From NCBI GenBank assembly GCA_020025655.1, contig JAHHRR010000023.1:1-26473 (forward strand): a DNA stretch of 26,473 nucleotides, read 5' to 3'. Positions 14,001-22,463 of the stretch are shown one piece after another (positions within the stretch are counted from its first letter, which is position 1; every line of letters starts with the position of its first letter). The translations under genes and the position numbers were made by a program. The notes under the pieces were generated by a model. That model had not been told where the DNA came from, ran no database searches, and saw only the letters and a program-made list of their open reading frames with translations. The stretch comes from Oscillospiraceae bacterium (GTDB lineage Bacteria; Bacillota; Clostridia; Oscillospirales; Oscillospiraceae).

Positions 14001-15224
14001 TTATTTCAGGACAACTTTATTAAAATTCTTCTTACCGCGTTTTACGAGAATACCATCTTTGAGTTCATCAGCAGAATAGCACTTGCCGATATCGGAAATT
14101 TTTTCGTCGTCAACGCTTACTCCGCCCTGCTGAATATTTCTGCGTGCATCGGAACGGGTGGAGCAAAGGCCGGATTTTACAAGGATTCCCATTATGTCGA
14201 GTTTGCCGTCTTCAAGGTCAGCCTCGGTAAGCTCAGTAGTGGGGATGTTTTCAGCATTTGCGCCGCCTGCAAAGAGAGCCTTTGCGGATGCCTCAGCCTT
14301 CTTAGCCTCTTCTTCACCGTGAACAAGGCTTGTAAGCTCGAAAGCAAGGATTTCTTTTGCACGGTTCAGCTGGCTGCCCTCCCAGGAGGACATTTCTCTG
14401 ATCTGATCCATGGGCAGGAATGTAAGCATACGGATGCACTTTAAGACGTCTGCGTCGTCAACATTGCGCCAGTACTGGTAGAACTCGTAAGGGCTGGTCT
14501 TGTTGGGGTCAAGCCATACAGCGTTACCTGCGGTTTTGCCCATCTTGTGACCCTGAGAGTCGGTGAGCAGAGTAATGGTCATTGCGTGAGCGTCTTTGCC
14601 CAGCTTTTTGCGGATAAGCTCAGTACCGCCGAGCATATTGCTCCACTGATCGTCACCGCCGAACTGCATATTGCAGCCGTAGTTCTTGAAAAGGTAGTAG
14701 AAGTCGTAGCTCTGCATAATCATGTAGTTGAATTCAAAGAAGCTCAGACCCTTTTCCATACGCTGCTTGTAGCATTCTGCTCTAAGCATATTGTTAACGG
14801 AGAAGCAGGCACCGACTTCACGCAGGAACTCAATGTAATTTAGATCCATAAGCCAGTCGGCGTTGTTTACCATCTGAGCCTTGCCGGGTCCAAACTCGAT
14901 GAAACGCTCCATCTGGCGCTTGAAGCACTGAGCATTGTAGTCGATATCTTCACGAGTGAGCATTTTGCGCATATCGGTTCTGCCGGAGGGGTCGCCGATC
15001 ATAGTGGTGCCGCCGCCGATAAGAGCGATAGGCTGGTTGCCGGCCATCTGAAGGCGCTTCATGAGGGTAAGAGCCATGAAGTGACCGGCAGTAAGACTGT
15101 CGGCGGTGCAGTCAAAGCCAATATAGAATTTGGCTTTGCCGTTATTGATCATGTTCTTGATTTCATCCTCGTTGGTAACCTGGGCAATAAGACCACGTTC
15201 TACAAGTTCTTCGTAAATTCCCAT
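14001..15224 (-). CDS. tyrS: Tyrosyl-tRNA synthetase
   Basis: A class I aminoacyl-tRNA synthetase of 407 residues that charges tRNA-Tyr. The HIGH-type motif is TAGHF at 45-49, followed by IGGGTTMIGDPSGR (about 69-82). The KMSKS-type motif is KMGKT at 227-231. Tyrosine-pocket motifs SYDFYYL and GGDDQWSN are at about 172-178 and 189-196. A C-terminal S4 RNA-binding domain covers about 345-405. The gene is the last of the long operon, 13 bases after the C_GCAxxG_C_C gene. No T-box leader can fit in that space, so its control must come from the operon promoter or elsewhere. Confidence 0.97.
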   Translation of the reverse strand: MGIYEELVERGLIAQVTNEDEIKNMINNGKAKFYIGFDCTADSLTAGHFMALTLMKRLQMAGNQPIALIGGGTTMIGDPSGRTDMRKMLTREDIDYNAQCFKRQMERFIEFGPGKAQMVNNADWLMDLNYIEFLREVGACFSVNNMLRAECYKQRMEKGLSFFEFNYMIMQSYDFYYLFKNYGCNMQFGGDDQWSNMLGGTELIRKKLGKDAHAMTITLLTDSQGHKMGKTAGNAVWLDPNKTSPYEFYQYWRNVDDADVLKCIRMLTFLPMDQIREMSSWEGSQLNRAKEILAFELTSLVHGEEEAKKAEASAKALFAGGANAENIPTTELTEADLEDGKLDIMGILVKSGLCSTRSDARRNIQQGGVSVDDEKISDIGKCYSADELKDGILVKRGKKNFNKVVLK

Positions 15225-15237
15225 TTGTCTACTCCTG

Positions 15238-15642
15238 TCATATTTTATTTGTAATCATTTTTTCTGCTAACTCTGTACCGTAAGCAATAAGCTCGTTACA
15301 GGTGTATTTTCCGCCTTTCAGTTCGGAACACAGTAATGATTCAAAATTATTCTTAAAGTCTTCATTAAAAGACTGAATAAGCTGTTTTACATTGGCTTTT
15401 GAGCCAAGAACGGTTTCACTGCTGGATTCATCAAAATCGCTGCAAAGACCGAGAGCCATTACACCGCCGGTTACAGCGCCGCAGATTTCACCGCAGCACA
15501 CACCTCCGCCGAAGCCGGAGGCAATGCGGGCAAGCATATTGTCATCAAGCTCAGGATAGTGTGCTTTACAAGCTTTCAGCACACACTGGGCACAGTTATA
15601 GCCCTGAGCGTGGAAGTTAACTGCGTCTTCTTTAATACTCAT
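15238..15642 (-). CDS. C_GCAxxG_C_C family protein
   Basis: A 134-residue cysteine-rich protein. It matches the family pattern named for its motif: YNCAQCVLKAC near 15-25 and GFGGGVCCGEICGAVTGG near 43-60. The family is widespread in anaerobes, sometimes as a selenoprotein, and is thought to have a redox or metal-binding role, but no reaction is established. Here the key positions are Cys, not selenocysteine. Its ATG overlaps the recN stop by four bases (ATGA) and AGGAG lies upstream, so translation is probably coupled to recN. A functional link to recN or to tyrS is not evident. Confidence 0.85.
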   Translation of the reverse strand: MSIKEDAVNFHAQGYNCAQCVLKACKAHYPELDDNMLARIASGFGGGVCCGEICGAVTGGVMALGLCSDFDESSSETVLGSKANVKQLIQSFNEDFKNNFESLLCSELKGGKYTCNELIAYGTELAEKMITNKI

Positions 15643-17336
15643 TTTTTAACTCCTGAATAGGATTTTTTGAATTTATCTGCCGATTCAAGCTGCTGTTCAG
15701 CACTCATAATTGTAATATCGGTAATATTGTCACCGCCATGAAGTCTTGCAAGTTCCATTTGACGTCCTTCACGGCTGAGTTTTTTAACGTCGGTATAGGT
15801 TCTGCCGTCACGTTCTTCTTTTTTAATAAGGTAGTGGCTGTCGGCAATAGCGGCAATCTGCGGAAGATGGGTTACACAGAGTACCTGCTTACCGGTAGAA
15901 ACAGTGTATAGCTTCTCCCCTACCCTCTGGGCAGCAATGCCCGAAACACCGGTGTCGATTTCGTCGAAAATCATTGTAGCAACAGGATCATTCTCGGCAA
16001 AGACATTTTTCATTGCAAGCATAATACGGCTAAGCTCACCGCCAGAGGCAATCTTGCTTATTTTTCCGGGATTTTCACCGGCATTTGCGGACATAAGGAA
16101 AGACACGGAGTCAATTCCCTTTGAGTCGAATCCTGCTTCATTTTCTACCGGCTGGAAATCAACCATAAAGCGTACAGACGGCATATTTAGCTGTTTAAGC
16201 TCATCTTCAATTCTTTTCTGGAGCCCCTCCCCTGCTTCTTTGCGTTTGCAGCTGAGATGCTCACCTGCCTTGCGGCATACAATGCTCTGAGCAGAAATTT
16301 CCTTTTGAAGCTTTACGAGCCGCTCATCTGCATACTGAATATCGTCGAGCTTTTTCCTGCACTCATCCAGATATTCTATAAGAGCTTCATCGTCCCGATT
16401 ATATTTACGCTCAAGCCTGTTTAGGAGAGAAATTCTTGTTTCAAGCTGATCATATTCCTGAGGTGAAAAATCAAGGCTGTCTCTGAAATCTCTTATAAGC
16501 TCCGCAGCATCCGAAAGTGAAAATACAGCACTGCTTATATTTTTTGCGGCTTCCTCAAGCTCAGGAGCAATATCAGCAGCCTTTGAAGCAAAATATCCGG
16601 CATTTTGAGCGAGGGAAACTGCGTTTTCATCGCCGCCGTAAAGCGCCTCATAGGCAATATCCAGAGACTCGGTAAGCTTTTCGGAGTTGCGAAGAAGATC
16701 CCTTCTTGCGGTAATACTTTCCTTTTCGCCGCTTTTCAATTCAGCCCGTTCAAGCTCAGCAATCTGATATTTAAGAGTTTCACTTAAACGCTCTTTCTCA
16801 ATTTCATCCATGCTGAGTTTGCTCATTTCCTTTTTGAGAGCGGTGTATTTGCTGTATTCGGCTTTGTAGGCATCCAGATCTTGCTGGAAATTGCCAAAAG
16901 AATCCAAATAATCTATATGGCGATGCTCGTCCATAAGCTGACGGCCGTCGTTTTGCCCGTGTATATCCACCAAGAGTCCTGCAAGATCCTTTAACTGGGA
17001 AGCTGTAACAGGCTCACCGCAGACACGGCAGCTGCTTTTGCCGTCGGCGCTGATGCGCCGCTGTATGATAAGCTCATCGTCGTATTCAATATCATTATCT
17101 CTGAGCCAGTCCTCGCAAAGGGAAGTCAGACCGAAAACAGCAGTAACTCTGCCCTTTTCGGCTCCACGGCGAACAAGCTCACGGCTTACACGGCTGCCTA
17201 AAACAGAACCGATAGAGTCTATAATGATAGACTTACCTGCGCCTGTCTCACCGGTAAGCACATTCAGACCGGAGTCAAACTCAATGTCGGCTTTTTCAAT
17301 AACCGCTATATTTTCTATGTGCAGTTCGTTAAGCAT
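15639..17336 (-). CDS. recN: DNA repair protein RecN
   Basis: An SMC-like ATPase of 565 residues that acts at double-strand breaks. Walker A GETGAGKS is at 29-36. A long coiled-coil region spans about 150-370, interrupted by a linker near the middle. The ABC signature SGGELSR is at 431-437 and Walker B MIFDEIDTG at 455-463, followed by the HLPQIAA motif near 488. AAGGAG precedes the ATG. It lies downstream of argR, the usual Firmicutes order. In spore formers spoIVB and spo0A often follow recN; here a C_GCAxxG_C_C gene follows instead. Confidence 0.96.
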   Translation of the reverse strand: MLNELHIENIAVIEKADIEFDSGLNVLTGETGAGKSIIIDSIGSVLGSRVSRELVRRGAEKGRVTAVFGLTSLCEDWLRDNDIEYDDELIIQRRISADGKSSCRVCGEPVTASQLKDLAGLLVDIHGQNDGRQLMDEHRHIDYLDSFGNFQQDLDAYKAEYSKYTALKKEMSKLSMDEIEKERLSETLKYQIAELERAELKSGEKESITARRDLLRNSEKLTESLDIAYEALYGGDENAVSLAQNAGYFASKAADIAPELEEAAKNISSAVFSLSDAAELIRDFRDSLDFSPQEYDQLETRISLLNRLERKYNRDDEALIEYLDECRKKLDDIQYADERLVKLQKEISAQSIVCRKAGEHLSCKRKEAGEGLQKRIEDELKQLNMPSVRFMVDFQPVENEAGFDSKGIDSVSFLMSANAGENPGKISKIASGGELSRIMLAMKNVFAENDPVATMIFDEIDTGVSGIAAQRVGEKLYTVSTGKQVLCVTHLPQIAAIADSHYLIKKEERDGRTYTDVKKLSREGRQMELARLHGGDNITDITIMSAEQQLESADKFKKSYSGVKK

Positions 17337-17349
17337 TTCTCCGCTCCTT

Positions 17350-17366
17350 ACAGGCAGACTGCCTGT
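17350..17366 (-). repeat. Palindrome between argR and recN
   Basis: ACAGGCAG (17350-17357) and CTGCCTGT (17359-17366) are perfect reverse complements around a single base. The palindrome touches the argR stop codon and lies directly before the recN ribosome binding site. It could form a short intercistronic hairpin affecting recN translation or mRNA processing. It does not match the Firmicutes LexA box (GAAC-N4-GTTC). Confidence 0.5.
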
Positions 17367-17815
17367 TAAAACAACAATTCTATTTCGTGGTAGAGAGTTC
17401 TTGCGGAATCATTGTCCCGCATAGCTAAAAATGCGGTGTCATCACCGGCGAGAGTGCCCACAAGACCGTTGATCTCCATGCCGTCGATAGCCGAGCAGGC
17501 AGCCGGAGCGAGTCCGGGGAGAGTCTTGATTACGAGCAGATTCTGTGCCAGATCATAAGAAATGACACTCTCCCTGAAAATTTTCTTCAGTCTTATGCTG
17601 AAATCGTCAGATTCAGCCTTGGAAGCAATGGCATATCTGTATTTTCCGCTGGGACCTAGCTCCTTAACAAGGCGCATATCTTTAATGTCTCTTGATAAAG
17701 TTGCCTGAGTGCTTTTAACACCTCTTTCAGCAAGAGCCTCAAGCAGCTGATGCTGAGTTTCTATATCCTGCTGAGATATAATTTCCAGAATGACACTCTG
17801 TCTGCCGGGTTTCAT
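17366..17815 (-). CDS. argR: Arginine repressor ArgR/AhrC
   Basis: A hexameric, arginine-sensing regulator of arginine synthesis and breakdown, 149 residues. The N-terminal winged helix covers about 5-65, with TQATLSRDI (36-44) carrying the DNA-contacting Ser-Arg. The C-terminal arginine-binding and oligomerisation domain carries GTLAGDDT at 120-127, whose two Asp bind arginine. GGAGG precedes the ATG. It lies between nadK and recN in the conserved Firmicutes operon. Arginine genes are not in the window. Confidence 0.96.
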   Translation of the reverse strand: MKPGRQSVILEIISQQDIETQHQLLEALAERGVKSTQATLSRDIKDMRLVKELGPSGKYRYAIASKAESDDFSIRLKKIFRESVISYDLAQNLLVIKTLPGLAPAACSAIDGMEINGLVGTLAGDDTAFLAMRDNDSARTLYHEIELLF

Positions 17816-17828
17816 ATTCCGTCCTCCG

Positions 17829-18674
17829 TTATGTCAATTTTTCGCGTGCGATATCATAAAAGCTTTTTAAGCCGAAATCAACCATCTGTGTCTGGTATTT
17901 TGAACGTCTGACAACTATTTTGTCGTCATTTTCAAGATTAGCAGCAAAGATTCCGTCGAGAGAAATATAAGCGCTTTTGCCATACAGATTGCCGGGAATA
18001 ACGGTGATTTCTCTGTACGGGGCAAGAACGTAAGGCCTGAAGCCCATCATATGAGGGCAGACGGGACTCAGAATTATGTTCTCTGCCGCAGGTTCGACGA
18101 TAGGACCGCCGGCTGACATTGAGTAGCCGGTGGAGCCGGTAGGAGTAGCAATAATGATGCCGTCACCGGAAAAGCTGGTGACAGTTTCATCTTCACACAA
18201 AGCGGTAACTCTAATGCAGTCGCCGTGACCGTGAATCACAACGTCGTTGAGGACAGAGCCGGTAACAATAATATCGTCTCCACGGTGCAGCTCAACATCC
18301 AGCATCATTCTAATACTAATCTTCATATCTCCTTTTGCGGCTCTAACAACCAGAGGCAGATCTTTTAATTCAAGGGTGGACATAAAGCCCTTTGTGCCGA
18401 GATTTACGCCGAGCACAGGTACAGGTGCATTGTCCATTTCTCTTACGGCGGAAAGAATTGTTCCGTCGCCGCCGATGGCGATGACAAGAGAACACTGAGG
18501 GGAAAGCTCTTTTAAGGAATAAGTTTCCACGTCCGGAGGGATAACCTCAGAATCATTACCTGCGAAAAGCGGACAGACTACTGATTCGTAGCCCTCTGAA
18601 CTAAGCATCTCTACAATCTGCTTGCTCACTGCTAAATCTTTGTCTCTATATGGGTTCGGACAAACCGCAATCAT
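17829..18674 (-). CDS. nadK: NAD kinase
   Basis: Phosphorylates NAD+ to NADP+ in the cytoplasm, the only route to NADP. The 281 residues carry the GGDGT motif at 68-72, the LNDVVIHG segment at 142-149 and the glycine-rich GDGIIIATPTGSTGYSMSAG at 170-189. Length and motif order are standard. It lies between tlyA and argR with 13-base gaps on both sides, an order common in Clostridia. NADP made here would serve, among others, the reductase step of the isoprenoid pathway encoded in part by the adjacent dxs. Confidence 0.95.
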   Translation of the reverse strand: MIAVCPNPYRDKDLAVSKQIVEMLSSEGYESVVCPLFAGNDSEVIPPDVETYSLKELSPQCSLVIAIGGDGTILSAVREMDNAPVPVLGVNLGTKGFMSTLELKDLPLVVRAAKGDMKISIRMMLDVELHRGDDIIVTGSVLNDVVIHGHGDCIRVTALCEDETVTSFSGDGIIIATPTGSTGYSMSAGGPIVEPAAENIILSPVCPHMMGFRPYVLAPYREITVIPGNLYGKSAYISLDGIFAANLENDDKIVVRRSKYQTQMVDFGLKSFYDIAREKLT

Positions 18675-18687
18675 AATATTCAGCTCC

Positions 18688-19482
18688 TTAAAGGGCCTCG
18701 TGAGAGGCTTCGACTATGGCTGCAACATCGGGGGTTATTCCCTCGTGCACGCCGTTTACCATATGGCAAATGTATTCAATGTTGCCCTCAGGTCCTTTTA
18801 TAGGTGAAAAATCCAGCCCTTTGACTGTGAGGCCTATGGTAGGAGCGAAATCCAGAATAGTGTGTATAACCTCTTCGTGAACTTTTTTGTCCCTGACAAC
18901 ACCTTTTTTACCGACCTCTTCCCTGCCGGCTTCAAACTGCGGCTTAATAAGACAGATGATATCAGCATCGTCTTTTAACAGCGCCTTTACGGAAGGAAGA
19001 ACCAGCCTTATAGATATGAATGAAACATCCATTACAGCCATATCCAGAAGCTCAGGTATCTGCTCTTCGGTAATATAGCGGAGATTGGTGCGCTCAAGAT
19101 TGACAACTCTCTCGTCATTTCTGAGCTTCCATGCCAGCTGCCCGTATCCCACATCAACAGAGTAGACCTTCTCGGCACCATGCTGGAGCAGAACATCGGT
19201 AAATCCGCCGGTGGATGCGCCGCAATCTATGCAGTGCTTTCCTGCGGGATCAACAGGGAAAACTTTCAATGCTTTATCAAGCTTATATCCTCCCCGGCTG
19301 ACAAAAGGAAGTGCATGGCCACGTACTTCAATATGTGCATCAGGGTCAACAGCCATACCGGGCTTGTCGGCTCTCTGATTATTAACGAAAACAATGCCGC
19401 TCATAATAGTGGTTTTTGCTCTTTCACGGCTTTCGGTAAATCCCAGCTCGTAAACCAGCTGGTCTAATCTTACTTTTTTCAT
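18688..19482 (-). CDS. tlyA: TlyA-family rRNA 2'-O-methyltransferase (YqxC)
   Basis: A 264-residue protein with an N-terminal S4 RNA-binding domain (about 1-62, starting KKVRLDQLVYELG) and a C-terminal FtsJ/RrmJ-type methyltransferase domain. The SAM-binding motif is DCGASTGGFTD at 86-96, and MDVSFIS is at about 149-155. TlyA in mycobacteria methylates 16S and 23S rRNA; in Firmicutes this ortholog is often annotated as hemolysin A, a historical name. It starts two bases after the dxs stop, with no strong ribosome binding site, so it is probably coupled to dxs translation. Confidence 0.93.
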   Translation of the reverse strand: MKKVRLDQLVYELGFTESRERAKTTIMSGIVFVNNQRADKPGMAVDPDAHIEVRGHALPFVSRGGYKLDKALKVFPVDPAGKHCIDCGASTGGFTDVLLQHGAEKVYSVDVGYGQLAWKLRNDERVVNLERTNLRYITEEQIPELLDMAVMDVSFISIRLVLPSVKALLKDDADIICLIKPQFEAGREEVGKKGVVRDKKVHEEVIHTILDFAPTIGLTVKGLDFSPIKGPEGNIEYICHMVNGVHEGITPDVAAIVEASHEAL

Positions 19483-19484
19483 AT

Positions 19485-21323
19485 TCAGCGCCCGCAGAGT
19501 TCCTTTGCTGCCTTTGCAATGGACATGGCATCAATGCCATGCTCCTTCATAAGCAAAGCGTTGTCTCCGTGAGCTACTAACCCCTCTCCGAGATTCAGTA
19601 ATTTTACATCTTTGATGCAGACACCCGACATTGCGGCTCTGGCAAGTAATTTTTCGCCAACGCAGCCGGAGGCGCATACCTCTTCTGCAACAACAAGCCT
19701 GCCGGTCTTAGCCATAGACTTAATGGTTAAAGGATACTTTTCAGGTTTTATCGCTGAAATCTTTACAATTTCAGCGGAAATACCCTCGTTTTCGAGAATA
19801 TCGGCTGCATCAAGCATTTCATTGACCATGGTGCCGTAGCACGCAAGAGTAACGTCAGTACCCTCACGGATGATACATTCCTGCTTTTTAAGGGAGTCTT
19901 TGTATCTTCCTTCAGCACCTCTGGGATAACGTAATGCAACAGGTCCGTCCAGTTCAAACAATGCACTCTCCAGCATATCGTGAAGCTCTGAATAGTTTGA
20001 AGGACATAATACAACCATGCCGGGAACGGTGCTCAAATAGCTTACATCAAAAAGTCCGTTATGAGTTTCACCGTCTCCGCCTACAATACCTGCACGGTCA
20101 AGTGCCAGAACAACATGAAGCTGCAAGAGGGAGACGTCATGTATAAGCATATCGAAGCCTCTCTGCTCAAAGCTTGAGTACACGGCAAAAACAGGTAGAA
20201 TTCCCTGCTTTGCAAGACCGGCAGCCATCGCAGTTGAGTGACCTTCTGCAATACCTGCATCAATAAAGCGATCGGGATATTTCTTTGCAAAAACATCGAG
20301 ACCTGTGCCGCTTGCCATGGCGGCGGTAATTCCGGTGATTCTCTCATCACGCTCGGCAAATTCACACATAAATTCACCGAACTTCTTTGAGAAGTTGTCA
20401 CCTGAAGGCTTCATTTTACCGGTAACCGGATCAAAGGGTCCGACACCGTGATAACATTCGGGCTTATTTTCTGCATATTCGCAGCCCTTGCCCTTTTTGG
20501 TGAGAACATGGACTAAAACAGGCTCACGTCTGTCTTTTGCCCAGTGCAAAACAGCTTCAAGTTCCTTTACATCATGTCCGTCTACCGGACCGAGATAATA
20601 AAAGCCCATGGAGCTGAACATATTTCCGGGAAGTATATGCCACTTAAACCATTCTTTAATCTTGTGATTAAAGGCATATATGCGAGGGAATTTCTTAAAA
20701 GCGGCTTTATAGCGGCGCTTAAAGCTTATATAGCCGGGCTTGACCCTCATTTTCTGGAGAAGCCTTGCTGTACCGCCTACGTTCGGATCAATAGACATAT
20801 TGTTGTCGTTTAAGATAACAACCAGAGGCTCACCGCTTGCGCCGGCATATGCAAGACCCTCGTAGGCAAGACCTCCTGTCAGAGCGCCGTCGCCTATAAT
20901 GGCAACGACATTATAATCCTCACCCAGCATGGTTCTGGCTTTTGCCATACCTGCTGCCACGGAAACAGAGTTGGAGGCGTGACCTGCAATGAATGCATCA
21001 TCGTCGCTTTCGGAGGGCTTTGGATAGCCGGAAAGTCCCCCATACTGTCTCAGGGTAGAAAACTGATCTTTTCTGCCCGTGATTATCTTGTGAGTGTAGC
21101 TCTGGTGGCCGACATCAAAAACGATGCGGTCGGTTTTTGTATCATATACTCTGTGCAGAGCCACGCTCAATTCAACTGTTCCTAAATTTGAGGCCAGATG
21201 TCCTCCGGTTTTGGAGAGATTATCGACCAGAAATTCTCTAATTTCTTTACAAAGGGGTACAAGCTTATAATCTTTAAGCTCTTTTACGTCCTCTGAGGAA
21301 TTAACTTTATCTAATATACCCAA
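19485..21323 (-). CDS. dxs: 1-deoxy-D-xylulose-5-phosphate synthase
   Basis: The TPP enzyme that condenses pyruvate and glyceraldehyde 3-phosphate, the first step of the MEP isoprenoid pathway. In 612 residues, the N-terminal active-site His is H42 (TGGHLASNLG), the TPP motif runs from GDGALTGG (144-151) to NDNN (172-175), and the catalytic Glu is in DAGIAEGH. The DRAGIVGGDGETHNG segment is in the second domain. The start is TTG, with TGGGG seven bases upstream and the normal N-terminus MGILDKVNSSEDVK; no ATG fits. It directly follows ispA (33 bases), the classic pairing of isoprenoid genes. Confidence 0.97.
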   Translation of the reverse strand: MGILDKVNSSEDVKELKDYKLVPLCKEIREFLVDNLSKTGGHLASNLGTVELSVALHRVYDTKTDRIVFDVGHQSYTHKIITGRKDQFSTLRQYGGLSGYPKPSESDDDAFIAGHASNSVSVAAGMAKARTMLGEDYNVVAIIGDGALTGGLAYEGLAYAGASGEPLVVILNDNNMSIDPNVGGTARLLQKMRVKPGYISFKRRYKAAFKKFPRIYAFNHKIKEWFKWHILPGNMFSSMGFYYLGPVDGHDVKELEAVLHWAKDRREPVLVHVLTKKGKGCEYAENKPECYHGVGPFDPVTGKMKPSGDNFSKKFGEFMCEFAERDERITGITAAMASGTGLDVFAKKYPDRFIDAGIAEGHSTAMAAGLAKQGILPVFAVYSSFEQRGFDMLIHDVSLLQLHVVLALDRAGIVGGDGETHNGLFDVSYLSTVPGMVVLCPSNYSELHDMLESALFELDGPVALRYPRGAEGRYKDSLKKQECIIREGTDVTLACYGTMVNEMLDAADILENEGISAEIVKISAIKPEKYPLTIKSMAKTGRLVVAEEVCASGCVGEKLLARAAMSGVCIKDVKLLNLGEGLVAHGDNALLMKEHGIDAMSIAKAAKELCGR

Positions 21324-21356
21324 CTTAAACCCCAGTCCGACCGATATTAAATCGGC

Positions 21357-22223
21357 TCAGTTATATCTCTTTGCCATGGAATCTGCCAGACCGCATAAAA
21401 ATTCAGTATCGGTAAAGGCTTCACTTAATATGTTTTTGGCAAAGTCAGTAAGCTTATCTACTGTCGCTTCACAGCCTTCTCGGCCGAGAAGAGCCATATA
21501 AGTATTCTTGTGTTCTTCCTTATCGGAACCAATAGGTTTACCCAGCTGCTCTTCGGTGCTTAATACATCCAGCATATCGTCTCTTATCTGGAAAGCCATG
21601 CCGATTGCAGAACCGTAATGACCAGCAGCGGCCATCATCAGTTCACTGCCGCCGGCAGCAGCAACGCCCATCTGGCAGGCAGCGGTTAAAAGAGCACCGG
21701 TTTTTCTGCTGTTAATATCAGTAAGCTCCTGCTCGGTGAGTTCTTTTCCCTCCCCCAGCATATCCAGATACTGACCGCCGCACATACCGTCAAAACCGAC
21801 TGCATCTGCCAGTATTTCTGCACAGGCAGCTTTGCGGTCAGCGGGAAGGTCACTTCTCAAAATAGTGCCGAAGGCTTCTGCCTGAAGAGCATCACCTGCA
21901 AGAGTTGCAGTGCATTCGCCGTAAACAACGTGGTTGGTGGGACGGCCTCTGCGAAGATCATCATTATCCATGCAGGGCAGATCATCGTGAATAAGCGAAT
22001 AGGTATGAAGCATTTCAATTCCGCAGGCAACGGGAAGAGCGGCTTTTATATCGCCCCCGGATATACGGCAGAATTCCAGAACAAGCATAGGACGGATGCG
22101 TTTGCCGCCTGCAAGAAGGCTGTAACGCATAGAATCCATAAGACCCTTCTGGGGCATATTATCTCCCTTGAAGTATCCCTCAAGGGCAGTATCAACCATA
22201 GCTTTATATTCAGCAGCAGTCAT
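21357..22223 (-). CDS. ispA: Polyprenyl synthetase, farnesyl diphosphate synthase type
   Basis: Condenses isopentenyl diphosphate with allylic diphosphates, probably to farnesyl diphosphate for undecaprenyl carriers and quinones. The first Asp-rich motif DDLPCMD is at 80-86 after HTYSLIH, followed by NDDLRRGRPTNH. The second, DDMLD, is at 214-218 after FQIR. Length 288 residues is usual for bacterial IspA. Product length cannot be fixed by eye, and geranylgeranyl diphosphate is possible. It lies two bases after xseB with GAGG upstream. Confidence 0.94.
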   Translation of the reverse strand: MTAAEYKAMVDTALEGYFKGDNMPQKGLMDSMRYSLLAGGKRIRPMLVLEFCRISGGDIKAALPVACGIEMLHTYSLIHDDLPCMDNDDLRRGRPTNHVVYGECTATLAGDALQAEAFGTILRSDLPADRKAACAEILADAVGFDGMCGGQYLDMLGEGKELTEQELTDINSRKTGALLTAACQMGVAAAGGSELMMAAAGHYGSAIGMAFQIRDDMLDVLSTEEQLGKPIGSDKEEHKNTYMALLGREGCEATVDKLTDFAKNILSEAFTDTEFLCGLADSMAKRYN

Positions 22224-22225
22224 GT

Positions 22226-22459
22226 TTAGTCCTCACTTTCAAAAGGAAGCTCGATAGGTGCTCTGTCAGGCCCTTTTTTCAGCTTCACAACTTTCTGCTC
22301 AGCCTCATCAAGCATCTGATTGCAGGATGACAGCAGAGCTGTGCCCTCTTCAAAGAGCTTTAATGAATCATTAAGGGGCATATCCCCTTTTTCAAGGTGC
22401 TTTACAATTTCTTCGAGCCGTCCAAGTGACTTCTCAAAGTCAAGTTTCTTTCCTGCCAT
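22226..22459 (-). CDS. xseB: Exodeoxyribonuclease VII small subunit
   Basis: A 77-residue helical subunit of exonuclease VII, which degrades single-stranded DNA from both ends. The family core is visible: FEKSLGRLEEIVKHLEKGDM followed by LNDSLKLFEEGTALLSSCNQ, forming two helices that pack on XseA. A basic segment and an acidic end close the protein. It starts four bases after the xseA stop with GAGGTGAG as ribosome binding site. Confidence 0.95.
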   Translation of the reverse strand: MAGKKLDFEKSLGRLEEIVKHLEKGDMPLNDSLKLFEEGTALLSSCNQMLDEAEQKVVKLKKGPDRAPIELPFESED

Positions 22460-22463
22460 ACAC

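Noticed and set aside
15225..15237. Possible T-box riboswitch for tyrS
   Set aside because: Only 13 bases separate tyrS from the upstream gene, too few for a T-box, and no T-box sequence is seen.
21324..21356. Small hairpin CCGAT-ATTAA-ATCGG between ispA and dxs
   Set aside because: A five-base-pair stem without a T run; too weak to call a terminator or regulator.
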